This document shows positions 15,855 through 24,095 of a stretch of 64,000 bases of DNA, piece after piece. Source of the DNA: Bacillota bacterium (GTDB lineage: Bacteria > Bacillota > Clostridia > Christensenellales > SZUA-584); assembly GCA_023406895.1 (NCBI GenBank), contig JAEXTV010000005.1, forward strand, positions 23,353 to 87,352. The letters run 5' to 3'. The position numbers were made by a program, and so were the translations under genes. Position 1 is the stretch's first letter; each line of letters starts with the position of its first letter. The notes beneath the pieces are model-generated. The model saw nothing but the letters and a program-made list of their open reading frames with translations, had not been told where the DNA came from and ran no database searches.

Positions 15855-17108
15855 CTAGAAGCCCTCGGCTCCTACCTGTTCTCCGCTGATATTGCCGCCA
15901 TCTTCAACCGCAAACGACAGCGTGTAGATATAACTTGAAGATAGTTTCGTCACGTCACTGCCGTTGTCAAAAAGCAGAACTTCATAATAACCCTCGTTAC
16001 CGAACATATCCGTTTCTCCAAACCAATTATTCCCAACCGCCCTTTTGAAACGGTATGACCCCGACGGCAGTTTCACCTTAGCCTTTTGGCCCGCGCCAAT
16101 AAACACTGTGGACACCAGCACATCATCGGATGTGTATATTTTCAAATAGACCGAACTGTCTGCACTCCCGTTTTTTATATTGATCGCGCATGATTTTTTT
16201 GCGTAATCGGGATTGCGGTACAATTCTCCGTTCTCCGGATTCGGCTGAATACAAGCCAGCGCACGCTCCGCCGCATCCGAGAAATCACCGAGAGCCATAA
16301 ACTGCAGATAGGCACCGTAAAAATCGCCCGTGGTGGCCCACCAATCCGCCGTGTTATAATCAACATGATTCCCGCATTCGGCCGCCAGCTGCTCCGAATC
16401 CAAGTATGACCCCAGACTTTCAAATACCACTTTGGCTTCTTCGTAATCTGCCGAATTCATATAGCTCGTCGCGTAATCGTAATCCATTTGGTTCTGGCAT
16501 TCCTGCGCCAGTGCCTCGGCATCTTCGAAGCTGCCGAGTGACAGAAAAATGTCTCTCGCCTGTTCGGATTCTCCGCTGTCTTTAAGCGATATGGCATTGT
16601 TATAATCAAGCTTATTCTGGCACTTCTGTGCCTGCTTGTCCGCGTCTTCATAATTTCCAAGCGCCGAGAACGCCGCCTTGGCTTCTTCATAACTGCCGCT
16701 GTCCATCAACTGATTTGCATTATAATAATCGCACGCCTGAATCATATCCTTGGCATCTTTATAACCGCCGAGATCCGCAAATACCGTCTTGGCCTCCTCG
16801 GCTTCACCTGAATCGAGCAAATCACTGGCTTTCTCATAGCGGCTGTTTAAATCTGCATTAATCAGCACCGGTACCAGCGCCCCGCACACCGCCAGAACGC
16901 ATCCTGCAATAATCAGCACGGTTCTCAGCGTATGTTTTTTCTTCGGCACCATCTGCGCCTTGTGCCGAAATGCCCCTGGCTCCTCCTGCCCCGTCCCATT
17001 CATCACATCTGTTTTCGCCGGATTTTCCTGAACTGAAACGGGCATACCGCAATTCAGGCAAAAGCTCATGTTCTCAGTTAATTGCTGTCCGCATCGACGA
17101 CAAAACAT
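15855..17108 (-). CDS. Zinc-ribbon membrane protein with tandem helical repeats
   Basis: 417 residues in four parts. An N-terminal zinc ribbon (CRRCG...CLNCG), a basic linker and one membrane helix (TVLIIAGCVLAVCGALVPVLI, about residues 64-84). Then five tandem units of about 37 residues of the form YxxAxxLxDSGxYEEAKxxFxxLGxYxDAxxxAxxC, TPR-like. The C-terminal 130 residues look like a beta-rich domain (SSVYLKIYTSDDVLVSTVFI). AGGAGG precedes the ATG. The repeats should face outward and bind other proteins or cell-wall parts; function is not known. Related zinc-ribbon repeat proteins are common in Clostridia. Confidence 0.85.
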   Translation of the reverse strand: MFCRRCGQQLTENMSFCLNCGMPVSVQENPAKTDVMNGTGQEEPGAFRHKAQMVPKKKHTLRTVLIIAGCVLAVCGALVPVLINADLNSRYEKASDLLDSGEAEEAKTVFADLGGYKDAKDMIQACDYYNANQLMDSGSYEEAKAAFSALGNYEDADKQAQKCQNKLDYNNAISLKDSGESEQARDIFLSLGSFEDAEALAQECQNQMDYDYATSYMNSADYEEAKVVFESLGSYLDSEQLAAECGNHVDYNTADWWATTGDFYGAYLQFMALGDFSDAAERALACIQPNPENGELYRNPDYAKKSCAINIKNGSADSSVYLKIYTSDDVLVSTVFIGAGQKAKVKLPSGSYRFKRAVGNNWFGETDMFGNEGYYEVLLFDNGSDVTKLSSSYIYTLSFAVEDGGNISGEQVGAEGF

Positions 17109-17441
17109 ATGAGTCCTCCTATTGTCTTAATAATAACAGCGTGTGCTGTAAATATTGCAAAGGGAACAAACTGTTTAATTACGGTTTCACAGTGTGATGC
17201 TACCACAAAACGAGCTTTAATACTACATATTTTACTATTTTTCGGTGGATTATTCTATAATACCTATTATTATGTCAGTCGTTTTTTGTTTGAACATTTG
17301 AAGCACCCAAGCAGGTCAGAATTTTTCAGCTGACAGAGGAATGCTTTTTGCTCTGGGCTTATCAAGCGCCCAGTCACACACTAGCTGCGTCTTAAGCTGA
17401 TTACGTCACCCTGGCGGATTTATATACGCAAAATCACATAT
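17109..17441. other. Gene-less stretch
   Basis: A+T-rich DNA without a convincing frame, promoter pair or repeat. It must contain the promoter of the zinc-ribbon gene to its left. Confidence 0.4.
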
Positions 17442-17470
17442 AAAAAAAGGTGCTGTTGGGCACCTTTCTT
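17442..17470 (-). terminator. Terminator of the small lipoprotein gene
   Basis: AAGGTGC and GCACCTT form a 7-bp stem around a short loop, with an A run on one side and T-rich DNA on the other; on the minus strand the stem is followed by seven T. Confidence 0.8.
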
Positions 17471-17483
17471 TTTAAGCTCACTC

Positions 17484-17744
17484 TCACGGACTAACCGTTG
17501 CCAAGGGACTGACAGTACCGCCGGGCGATACGGATACACCCGGTGTACCGGTCACGTTCGGGGTCAGAATAGGTGTTGCCGATGCCGCCGGCTTTACTGT
17601 TGCGGATGGCTTCACTGTCGCTGTCGCTACCGGTTTAACCGTATTACCCGGGGATGTTGTCGTGTTGTTGTTTCTGTTTGTGCATCCCACGAGCACCGAA
17701 CTAAACAGAACCACAACGATGATTGCAATCAACAGTTTTTTCAT
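17484..17744 (-). CDS. Small Pro/Thr/Ser-rich lipoprotein
   Basis: An 86-residue protein with a Gram-positive lipoprotein signal ending at Cys21 (SVLVGC). The mature part is low-complexity, with repeated TVKPxATxxVKP and VTGTPGVSVSPGG-type units, and no folded domain. The start at 17744 follows AAGGAGG; a Met seven codons upstream lacks a site. Such Pro/Thr-rich tails may act as spacers in the wall. No partner gene; function unknown. Confidence 0.75.
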   Translation of the reverse strand: MKKLLIAIIVVVLFSSVLVGCTNRNNNTTTSPGNTVKPVATATVKPSATVKPAASATPILTPNVTGTPGVSVSPGGTVSPLATVSP

Positions 17745-17814
17745 TAAATACGCCTCCTTTTGCATTTATTTTCTGCAAGCGGAGGCGACATTATCAATAA
17801 ATAAAGTGGTAACT

Positions 17815-19440
17815 TTATCCAATAAATTCGCGCAGTATGCTCGTTTGCGGCACTATACCTTGGTCGCTGAAGCTTAAGAAATAATTGAGAAATTTAAGCA
17901 AGTCGAGCGCTTCGGGGTAATGCGGCATATCCGGTGTGAACTGCCGCAGGTCACTGTAGGCATGTTTTTTAAGCATCAACGGCTCATAAAACAAAGCCGA
18001 ATTGAACATCACATCCGCCGTATGCTGGTATGGAAGTATATATTTAAACTCGCCGCGCCGCACACTGTCCCAAATGGCAAACGTCTGCGCGAATGAATAC
18101 GCACGCGTGCGTTTGTCTCGCACGAGCCGCCGCAGCAACCGCAGGTCTTCGGGCATTACAACGTTGTGGCTGTCGATATTGAGCGTCGTCAGCGGCGAAA
18201 TGAAAATCTTGAACTTTTTATCCGCGGAAATCGTTTGTGTGAGCGCATTGTTAAGCCCATGAATCCCTTCAATCACCAAAATATCATCGTCAATGCGCAT
18301 CGGGACCGACTCCCGGGACCGCGCGCCCGCGACAAAATCAAAACGCGGCATCTGCGCTTCTTTTCCTGCCAGCAGCAGTTCTAGATCTTCGCCGAGTTTC
18401 TGCGTATCAAGCGCCTCAATGCATTCGAAATCGGGCTTGCCCTTCTCATCAAGCGGAATGTCTTCCCTGCTTTTATAATAATCGTCCACCGATATGGGGC
18501 GGCAGCGCCTGCCGAGCGCTTTGAGCTGCACGGATAGCCGCGATGCGAACGTGGTTTTGCCGGAGGAAGACGGCCCGGCAACCAGCACTATGCGCACACT
18601 CTCTCTGCCGATGATCTGCCGCGCGATGTCATTAATCGCGCTCACGTGCATCGCTTCGTTCACGCGGATAAACTCGGCCATGCCGCCTTCGCGGAATATA
18701 TTATTGATATCGGCCACGTTCGATACCGAGAGTTCCCGGCTCCAACGCTCAGACTGTTTAAAGACATCCGCGTACTTGGGCTGGTCGATAATCGATACCT
18801 CCGCCTCATGATACGGCGTCGGTATTTTTAAAATCATGCCATCTCCATATGAGAAAAGCCTGGCGTCCTTCAAACATCCCGCGCTCTTGGGCATAACGCC
18901 GTGAAAATAGTTATGCAGCCCGCCGTACTCGTAGAGCCGGTAATAGTCAAACGGCCGGTAACTCAACAGCTCCGCTTTATCATCAAGCCCTTCATCAAGC
19001 ATAATCTTCTTCGCTTCGTCCACGCGCATCAGGTGCAGCACAAATTCTTCATCCGCCGCGATCAGCTCATCCATACGCTGGCTCAACGCATCGATATCCT
19101 GCCCGTTAAGCGGCTCCATCTCGCAGTAAATACCACCGCACAGCATGTATTCCACTTTAAATTTTCGGTCAGCAAACAGGTCCCGCACCGCGCGGTACAG
19201 AACAAATGTCGCGCCCCGCAGAAACACACGCGAGGCCTGCTCGCTTTCGTACGGCGATAAAAACCTGACCTCCGCTTCCTGCTCAACCGCGTCCGCAAGA
19301 GACACAATACGCCCGTTCATCAGCGCGCAGACAGCGCCGCCGAATCCCAAATCCGCCGCAAGCTGCCACAGACGTGCGCCTTCTTTAAAAGGCGTTTCTC
19401 TTCGTTTTTCATCTTCAACAATATTGCAGATGTTTTTCAT
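17815..19440 (-). CDS. Uridine kinase-like nucleoside kinase with N-terminal ThrRS-like region
   Basis: 541 residues. The first 60 or so resemble a TGS-type domain (FKEGARLWQLAADLGFGG), the next 150 resemble the second additional domain of threonyl-tRNA synthetase (MRVDEAKKIMLDEG..., HNYFHGVMPKSAG). From about residue 290 there is a phosphoribulokinase/uridine kinase P-loop domain with Walker A AGPSSSGKTTF, ISVDDYYKSRED and VIEGIHGLN. Proteins with this build are common in Clostridia and are annotated as nucleoside kinases; the true substrate is uncertain. GGGAGGC precedes the ATG. Confidence 0.88.
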   Translation of the reverse strand: MKNICNIVEDEKRRETPFKEGARLWQLAADLGFGGAVCALMNGRIVSLADAVEQEAEVRFLSPYESEQASRVFLRGATFVLYRAVRDLFADRKFKVEYMLCGGIYCEMEPLNGQDIDALSQRMDELIAADEEFVLHLMRVDEAKKIMLDEGLDDKAELLSYRPFDYYRLYEYGGLHNYFHGVMPKSAGCLKDARLFSYGDGMILKIPTPYHEAEVSIIDQPKYADVFKQSERWSRELSVSNVADINNIFREGGMAEFIRVNEAMHVSAINDIARQIIGRESVRIVLVAGPSSSGKTTFASRLSVQLKALGRRCRPISVDDYYKSREDIPLDEKGKPDFECIEALDTQKLGEDLELLLAGKEAQMPRFDFVAGARSRESVPMRIDDDILVIEGIHGLNNALTQTISADKKFKIFISPLTTLNIDSHNVVMPEDLRLLRRLVRDKRTRAYSFAQTFAIWDSVRRGEFKYILPYQHTADVMFNSALFYEPLMLKKHAYSDLRQFTPDMPHYPEALDLLKFLNYFLSFSDQGIVPQTSILREFIG

Positions 19441-19525
19441 ATGTGCCTCCCTTTTTGCCCCTTGCTGTTAAGTATACTGTGCGAGGCACGTTTTGCCAAT
19501 AACCTGTGCGGGTTTATCAAAAGTA

Positions 19526-19556
19526 TTGCGCTTTCTTCCAAAATCTTTGATATAAT
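19526..19556 (+). promoter_or_regulatory. Probable promoter upstream of rsgA
   Basis: A perfect TATAAT at 19551-19556 with TTGCGC at 19526-19531 and a rather long 19-base spacer. Confidence 0.5.
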
Positions 19557-19588
19557 AAAGATGATTAACCAATGAAAGGAGATCAGTT

Positions 19589-19645
19589 ATGATAAAAACA
19601 GTCAAGTCGGAGAGTGTGGCACATACGGAGGTATGTGGTCAATAA
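19589..19645 (+). CDS. 18-codon small open frame upstream of rsgA
   Basis: The ATG at 19589 has an excellent AAAGGAGAT site, and the frame closes with TAA after 18 codons (MIKTVKSESVAHTEVCGQ). It ends 53 bases before the rsgA start, downstream of the TATAAT. It could be a leader peptide, a broken gene start or chance; no codon run suggests amino-acid attenuation. Confidence 0.35.
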   Translation: MIKTVKSESVAHTEVCGQ

Positions 19646-19698
19646 ACTGATTTGTCATGCCTCCAAAGCGTATTCAAACAATATTGGAGGAATATGAA

Positions 19699-20760
19699 AT
19701 GCAAACACTTAAACATTACGGCCTGACACCGTTTTTTTCGGCGCAGGCAGCTTTATACCCGGATGAAACAATCGGACGTGTGATTTCGCAGGGCAGAGAT
19801 ATCTTCAAGGTGATCACCGAAGATGCTGAATTTTTTGCAGAGGTATCAGGTAAATGCCGCAGTCTTGGCACTTTCCCTGCCGTCGGCGATTTTGTGATGC
19901 TGGATCGAGCCAGCGGCGAAAACGGGCACGGCCAGATTCAGCATGTGTTGGCGCGAAAAAGCGTATTTGAACGCAAAGCGGCCGGCCAGAAGAGCGGCAC
20001 GCAGGTTGTCGCGGCGAATATCGACATCGTTTTCATCTGTTCGTCGCTTAACAACGATTTCAATCTGCGTCGGCTGGAACGTTATCTTTCCATCGCGTGG
20101 AACAGCGGCGCACTGCCCGTGGTGGTGCTCACCAAGTCAGACATCTGTGACGATACGGACGAAAAACTGGCAGAGGCTTCTGACGTTGCCATCGGCGCGG
20201 ATGTGCTTGTGACGTCCAGCTTTATTGATGACACGCTGGTAAAGCTGCGGGCGTACCTGAAGGAGGATGTAACCGCCGCCTTTATCGGGTCCTCGGGCGT
20301 CGGCAAATCCACGCTGATCAATGCGCTTGCCGGAGATAGTCTGCTCAAAACCGCGGCCATCCGGGAGGACGATGACAAGGGGCGGCATACCACCACAAGG
20401 CGCGAACTGATTGCGCTGCCTCAGGGCGGCGTCGTGATCGACACCCCGGGTATGCGGGAGATCGGCCTCGATTCGGCGGACTTGGCCAAAGCCTTTTCGG
20501 ATATCGATGCGCTCGCGGCGCAATGCCGTTTTCGGGACTGCACGCACAAGGCCGAGCCGGGGTGCGCGGTGCGCGCGGCAGTGGAGAGCGGTGCGCTCGG
20601 CGATAACCGGCTGGAAAGCTATCTCAAGCTCAAAAAAGAAGCCCGGTACGACGGTCTCAATTCGCGGCAGATCGAAAAGGAAAAAATCACCGAGATGTTT
20701 TCGGATTTCGGCGGCATCAAGAACGCGCGAAAGTTTGCCAAAGAAAAAAACAAGCATTAA
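19699..20760 (+). CDS. rsgA: Ribosome small subunit-dependent GTPase A
   Basis: 353 residues from the ATG at 19699, chosen because GGAGG is 8 bases upstream. An N-terminal OB fold (to about residue 90) is followed by a circularly permuted GTPase domain in which G4 (TKSD) comes before G1 (GSSGVGKST) and G3 (DTPGMRE). A C-terminal zinc-binding segment (CRFRDCTHKAEPGC) follows. RsgA checks late 30S maturation and releases from the subunit after GTP hydrolysis. It stands alone here rather than in the usual prkC/rpe cluster. Confidence 0.95.
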   Translation: MQTLKHYGLTPFFSAQAALYPDETIGRVISQGRDIFKVITEDAEFFAEVSGKCRSLGTFPAVGDFVMLDRASGENGHGQIQHVLARKSVFERKAAGQKSGTQVVAANIDIVFICSSLNNDFNLRRLERYLSIAWNSGALPVVVLTKSDICDDTDEKLAEASDVAIGADVLVTSSFIDDTLVKLRAYLKEDVTAAFIGSSGVGKSTLINALAGDSLLKTAAIREDDDKGRHTTTRRELIALPQGGVVIDTPGMREIGLDSADLAKAFSDIDALAAQCRFRDCTHKAEPGCAVRAAVESGALGDNRLESYLKLKKEARYDGLNSRQIEKEKITEMFSDFGGIKNARKFAKEKNKH

Positions 20761-20826
20761 GCGATACCCATGCACTTCCCCGGGCGGCCACAGCCCGGGG
20801 AAAGCTGCTGACAAAGCAGCCGGTAA

Positions 20827-20880
20827 TATTGTTATGGAAAGCAACTTTTTCAGTCATCCAGTCCACTACGTAGTGGACTG
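20827..20880. repeat. Dispersed repeat, copy 2, ending in a perfect 22-bp palindrome
   Basis: The first part matches 1567-1610. The end (20859-20880) is a perfect palindrome with the half-site CAGTCCACTAC. Read as RNA it would form a tight stem. Confidence 0.65.
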
Positions 20881-20944
20881 TAATCTTTAACAAATTCAAT
20901 TTCACTTCGTGGTCACTGCGCCAGTGAAAAAACAACCGCAGCCG

Positions 20945-21028
20945 TCACTTTGAGCTGTTGCTAAACCGCAAGATGATCCCGAAGAAGCACGGTCGGAACA
21001 AGAATTCCATCGCCAACATGATAAACAT
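20945..21028 (-). CDS. Possible 27-residue hydrophobic peptide
   Basis: Minus-strand ATG at 21028 (another ATG lies six bases earlier) with ACCGGAGGAATG upstream and TGA at 20945. The product is very hydrophobic with Phe and Leu clusters (MLAMEFLFRPCFFGIIL) and an Arg/Ser/Lys tail, like a single membrane helix. No family is recognised, and it may be chance. Confidence 0.25.
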   Translation of the reverse strand: MFIMLAMEFLFRPCFFGIILRFSNSSK

Positions 21029-21210
21029 CGGCATTCCTCCGGTGCGCTACTCTTCACGATGTCGAGACGTGCATAACGGACTTTTTTCAAATTTTTGCTG
21101 TTTGGTGCAGCCCGGTGTTTTTTTATTTCCTGTGCGATTTGCTTTGACTTGACTACGGATCTATTATAAAATCTAGATATTGGTATCACATGGCATTTTG
21201 GAGGTAATCG

Positions 21211-22164
21211 GTGAGCAAACCCGTTCGCATCATATTGATTATAGTTCTTTGCATCACGGCTGCCGTTGTCATCTACGTGGCAGCAAACCCCGCCAATCAG
21301 AAACAGGCGGGGGAAGATCCGTCTGCAAGCGCCTCCGCAGCAGCCGCCGAAAGCACCGATTCGGTGCCATCGGCAACACCGTCTCCCACGCCCGAACCCA
21401 CGCAGGTTCCCGAGCCTGAGCCGCTCGCGCTTATAAAGCAGCCGCTCACCTTCGCGCAGCTTGCGCCCACCACCACAATGGCGTTTGAGGAGCTTGTCGG
21501 CGATAACGACGTGTACGACGAAAATGAGCTGCCGCCGTTCCCTTCAGGAGATACCTATAAACTCGTCATCAACATTTATCATCAGTTCGCCACGGTCTAT
21601 AAAAAAGACGCAAACGGGGAATACACCGTTCCCGTGCGTTATATCGTTGTGAGCTCGGGCGCGCGCAAAACGCCCACGCCCATAGGCACATTCGAGATGG
21701 GCACCAGCTCGGTGCGCTTTGGCAAATTTCAGACCTACGGTGTATACGGCCAGTACTGGCGGCAGATTGTTCGCAGTATATTCTGCCATTCGCTGATATA
21801 CGAATCGAGAAATCCGCGCAGCTATACCCAATCGTACAACGAGCTCGGCAAGCGTGCCTCTCACGGATGCGTGCGCATGCTCGTGCCGGATGCGCGCTGG
21901 ATTTATTATAACCTCGGCCCCGGCACCGTCTGCGAGATTATACAGGGCGATAAGAACGATGCCGAAGCTGCCGCGATCAAAGCGCAGCTGATCCGTGCCC
22001 CAAAGCCGTCGAAGCGCCCGAACTTAACGCCGGGCAGCTATGCCGTTACCGAAGCATGGGCAGGCTGGCAGGGCAATGCGCGCGCGCAGTATGAAGCCTA
22101 TCTTGCATCGCTGCAACCGCCTGAGGCAGACAGCGCAGCTGGCGCGGAAGACGGCGACGCATAA
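21211..22164 (+). CDS. L,D-transpeptidase (YkuD domain) with N-terminal anchor
   Basis: 317 residues. An N-terminal membrane helix (IILIIVLCITAAVVIYVAA) is followed by a low-complexity Ser/Ala/Pro-rich spacer to about residue 80. The YkuD domain runs to about residue 250 and holds the catalytic ASHGCVRM motif (Cys) and the upstream HSLIYES histidine. Such enzymes make 3-3 cross-links in peptidoglycan or attach proteins outside the membrane. The GTG start has GGAGGTAA upstream. It is followed by its own terminator. A spore-cortex or cell-wall role is inference. Confidence 0.92.
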   Translation: MSKPVRIILIIVLCITAAVVIYVAANPANQKQAGEDPSASASAAAAESTDSVPSATPSPTPEPTQVPEPEPLALIKQPLTFAQLAPTTTMAFEELVGDNDVYDENELPPFPSGDTYKLVINIYHQFATVYKKDANGEYTVPVRYIVVSSGARKTPTPIGTFEMGTSSVRFGKFQTYGVYGQYWRQIVRSIFCHSLIYESRNPRSYTQSYNELGKRASHGCVRMLVPDARWIYYNLGPGTVCEIIQGDKNDAEAAAIKAQLIRAPKPSKRPNLTPGSYAVTEAWAGWQGNARAQYEAYLASLQPPEADSAAGAEDGDA

Positions 22165-22180
22165 TTTTAACGATAAACGC

Positions 22181-22206
22181 AAAAGGACGGCTCTCCGTCC
22201 TTTTTT
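22181..22206 (+). terminator. Terminator of the L,D-transpeptidase gene
   Basis: AAAGGACGG and CCGTCCTTT pair around CTCT, followed by TTTTTG. Confidence 0.9.
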
Positions 22207-22943
22207 GATTGTCTTGTTATGTTTTGCAGGGAGCGACCTCCGGGGTGTTCCGATCTGATTTATGTCGCTCAAAACACACGGGCTATCAATGATCGCCCCT
22301 ACGATACGTGGCATAAGTGTCTTCCGAGCGTTTCTTTTTAGAGACCACACCTTTTGTATACGCTTTTGTAGGGAACGACCTCCGCCTGTGCCCCGTAGGG
22401 GTATGTCGTTCCATCCTGCTTCGTTCATATGAAACACACGGGCGATGCAGAGATCGTTCCATACGATTCGTGCCATTTTGATCAAACTCATTTGTGCATT
22501 CAGCCCACGACAATTTGATACGATGATGTAGGGAACGACCTCCCGGGCGTTCCGTTCTGTCTTACTAAGCATGTTAATTTGTCCAATTCCTTTGCAGAGA
22601 TATTGTAAAGCAGGCACCCTTGCCTCCCTCAGTGAGGGAGGTGGCAATTGGCGGATGAAATCCGGCAAATTGACGGAGGGAGTCTTCATTCTCAATTACA
22701 GCGTTCCAATCCACACTACGATTCAAATGTATCAATATGGGGTTCGGCCGTTTCGCTCTGTTTCATTTTTATAAAACACACGGGCGATCACTGATCGCCC
22801 CTACGAAACGCGTCAACGAACGAGTATCTGACGTAAGTGTGATCGTTAATTTGTCCAACTTTCTTTGCAGAGGGAGGTGGCAGTTGGCGAAAGTATTTCG
22901 ACAATTGACGGAGGGAGTCTTCATTCTCTTTTACAGCGTCACA
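22207..22943. repeat. Cluster of dispersed intergenic repeats
   Basis: Two repeat types alternate. Type one: GTAGGGAACGACCTCC...GTTCCGTTCTG and AAACACACGGGCGATC...GATCGCCCCTACG units near 22231-22308, 22367-22472, 22527-22560 and 22775-22808. Type two: GTTAATTTGTCCAA...TTTGCAG, then GAGGGAGGTGGCA, a variable part, and ACGGAGGGAGTCTTCATTCTC, at about 22573-22705 and 22845-22943. No gene is visible. The last copy runs into the end of the next gene. Confidence 0.7.
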
Positions 22944-23482
22944 AACGTTGGCTCATGTCCCGTATACGGCAGAAACTTACTCAGCAGGGCATCCATACGA
23001 AGCCTCAGGCTCGCTGTATTCACGCACGGATGGCAGCCGACATACTCTTCGGCAAGCAAATCACGGTCAATCAGCAGCGACACCTCATGGTTGGTATCAT
23101 TCATAAGCCCCATCACGCTTACCGATCCCGGCGTAATGTCAAGCAGCCGCTCCATATCCGCTGCGCCCGCAAACGAGAGTCGCGTGGACTGCACCTGCGC
23201 GGAAACCTCCCCGGCGCGGTAGCGCTTCTCACCCGGCATCATCAGCATATAAAACCGTGTTTTTCTCACGTTGTTCAAAAAGAGATTCTTGCATATATGA
23301 ATATCCAGCAGTGCCTCTACTGCCGCGCAGTCGTCCACCGTCGCCGTCGCGCCATGGTCAAGCCGCACATACGAAATACCGAGGCTTTCCAGCAGCGCAT
23401 ACGTCCTCATCTCATTTTGCAGCCGTCCTTCACCCGAGGGCGGTGTCTCATACATGCGCGGGTCTATCCATATCTGTCCCAT
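22931..23482 (-). CDS. Prolyl-tRNA deacylase-like protein (ProX/YbaK family)
   Basis: 183 residues. The core (YALLESLGISYVRLDHGATATVDDC, LFLNNVRKTRFYMLMMPGEKRY, ITPGSVSVMGLMND, LLAEEYVGCHPCVNTASLRL) matches free-standing editing proteins that hydrolyse Ala- or Cys-tRNA(Pro). It has an N-terminal extension of about 25 residues not usual in ProX. The ATG at 23482 has AAGGGGAA upstream. The stop codon and the last few residues lie within a dispersed repeat copy, which suggests that the repeat inserted at the 3' end and replaced the original tail. Confidence 0.88.
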   Translation of the reverse strand: MGQIWIDPRMYETPPSGEGRLQNEMRTYALLESLGISYVRLDHGATATVDDCAAVEALLDIHICKNLFLNNVRKTRFYMLMMPGEKRYRAGEVSAQVQSTRLSFAGAADMERLLDITPGSVSVMGLMNDTNHEVSLLIDRDLLAEEYVGCHPCVNTASLRLRMDALLSKFLPYTGHEPTFVTL

Positions 23483-23832
23483 GTGATTTCCCCTTCATTT
23501 AAAAAGCGGCCCCGCTTTGCACCCACGCGCCGCTGATCTATTATACTATCGTGACCAGCCGACGGCATGCGATGGCATAGCACGTTGCGATTGCTGATGA
23601 TTTTATCGAGAGCGGCGTTGAGGCCAAGGCCTGCCTATCCATTTTGCATACACTGCGCATCAATAATCATTTGTTTTCAGCCGCAACTAAAAATCTATCA
23701 CATATTTTGTATGTCAGCCATATAGATAAACCATTTCATGAAATATCTAACCAAATCGTCAATTGATAGCGGTTTATTATCAACTATTTATTGCCGATTT
23801 ATTTAATTTGCATGTGCATACCATTTCATTAA

Positions 23833-23970
23833 GACAGCAGCCGATGAGCCACTGGAGCAGTCACCGATAGGTGATTGGGGGATGGAACATGACTTAAAAT
23901 CAATCACACACACCGGCATATTGTGCCGCCTTGCTCATATGATCACCCCGAAGAGGGTGGACTGAGAGTC
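23833..23970 (+). repeat. Degenerate copy of the 42.3-kb mobile-like repeat
   Basis: GCAGTCACCGATAGGTGATTGGGGGA followed by a TGACTTAAAATCAATCAC block and a GGCATATTGTGCCGCC segment parallel the order in 42324-42507 (given in outline). The rest of 23483-24060 has no gene: it is A+T-rich. Confidence 0.55.
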
Positions 23971-24095
23971 TTTATCGTACGAGCAGCCCGATGGGCCGCT
24001 TCTCGCGACGAGGCAATAAGCAAAATTTCCTGTTTATTTGCGGCATCTCATAGTATAATGAGTTCATAAAGCATGCTTTTGCTTTGGAGGCACAC

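Larger units (their letters stand above)
20761..21210. other. Intergenic region with palindromic repeat
   Basis: Holds a GC-rich hairpin just after rsgA (CCCCGGGC...GCCCGGGG, 20777-20802), the repeat at 20827-20880 and a possible tiny minus-strand gene at 20945-21028. TATTATAAAAT-type DNA near 21165 may carry the promoter of the transpeptidase gene. Confidence 0.5.

Noticed and set aside
22024..22695. 223-residue minus-strand frame
   Set aside because: It crosses the end of the L,D-transpeptidase gene, its terminator and the repeat cluster; no recognisable protein.
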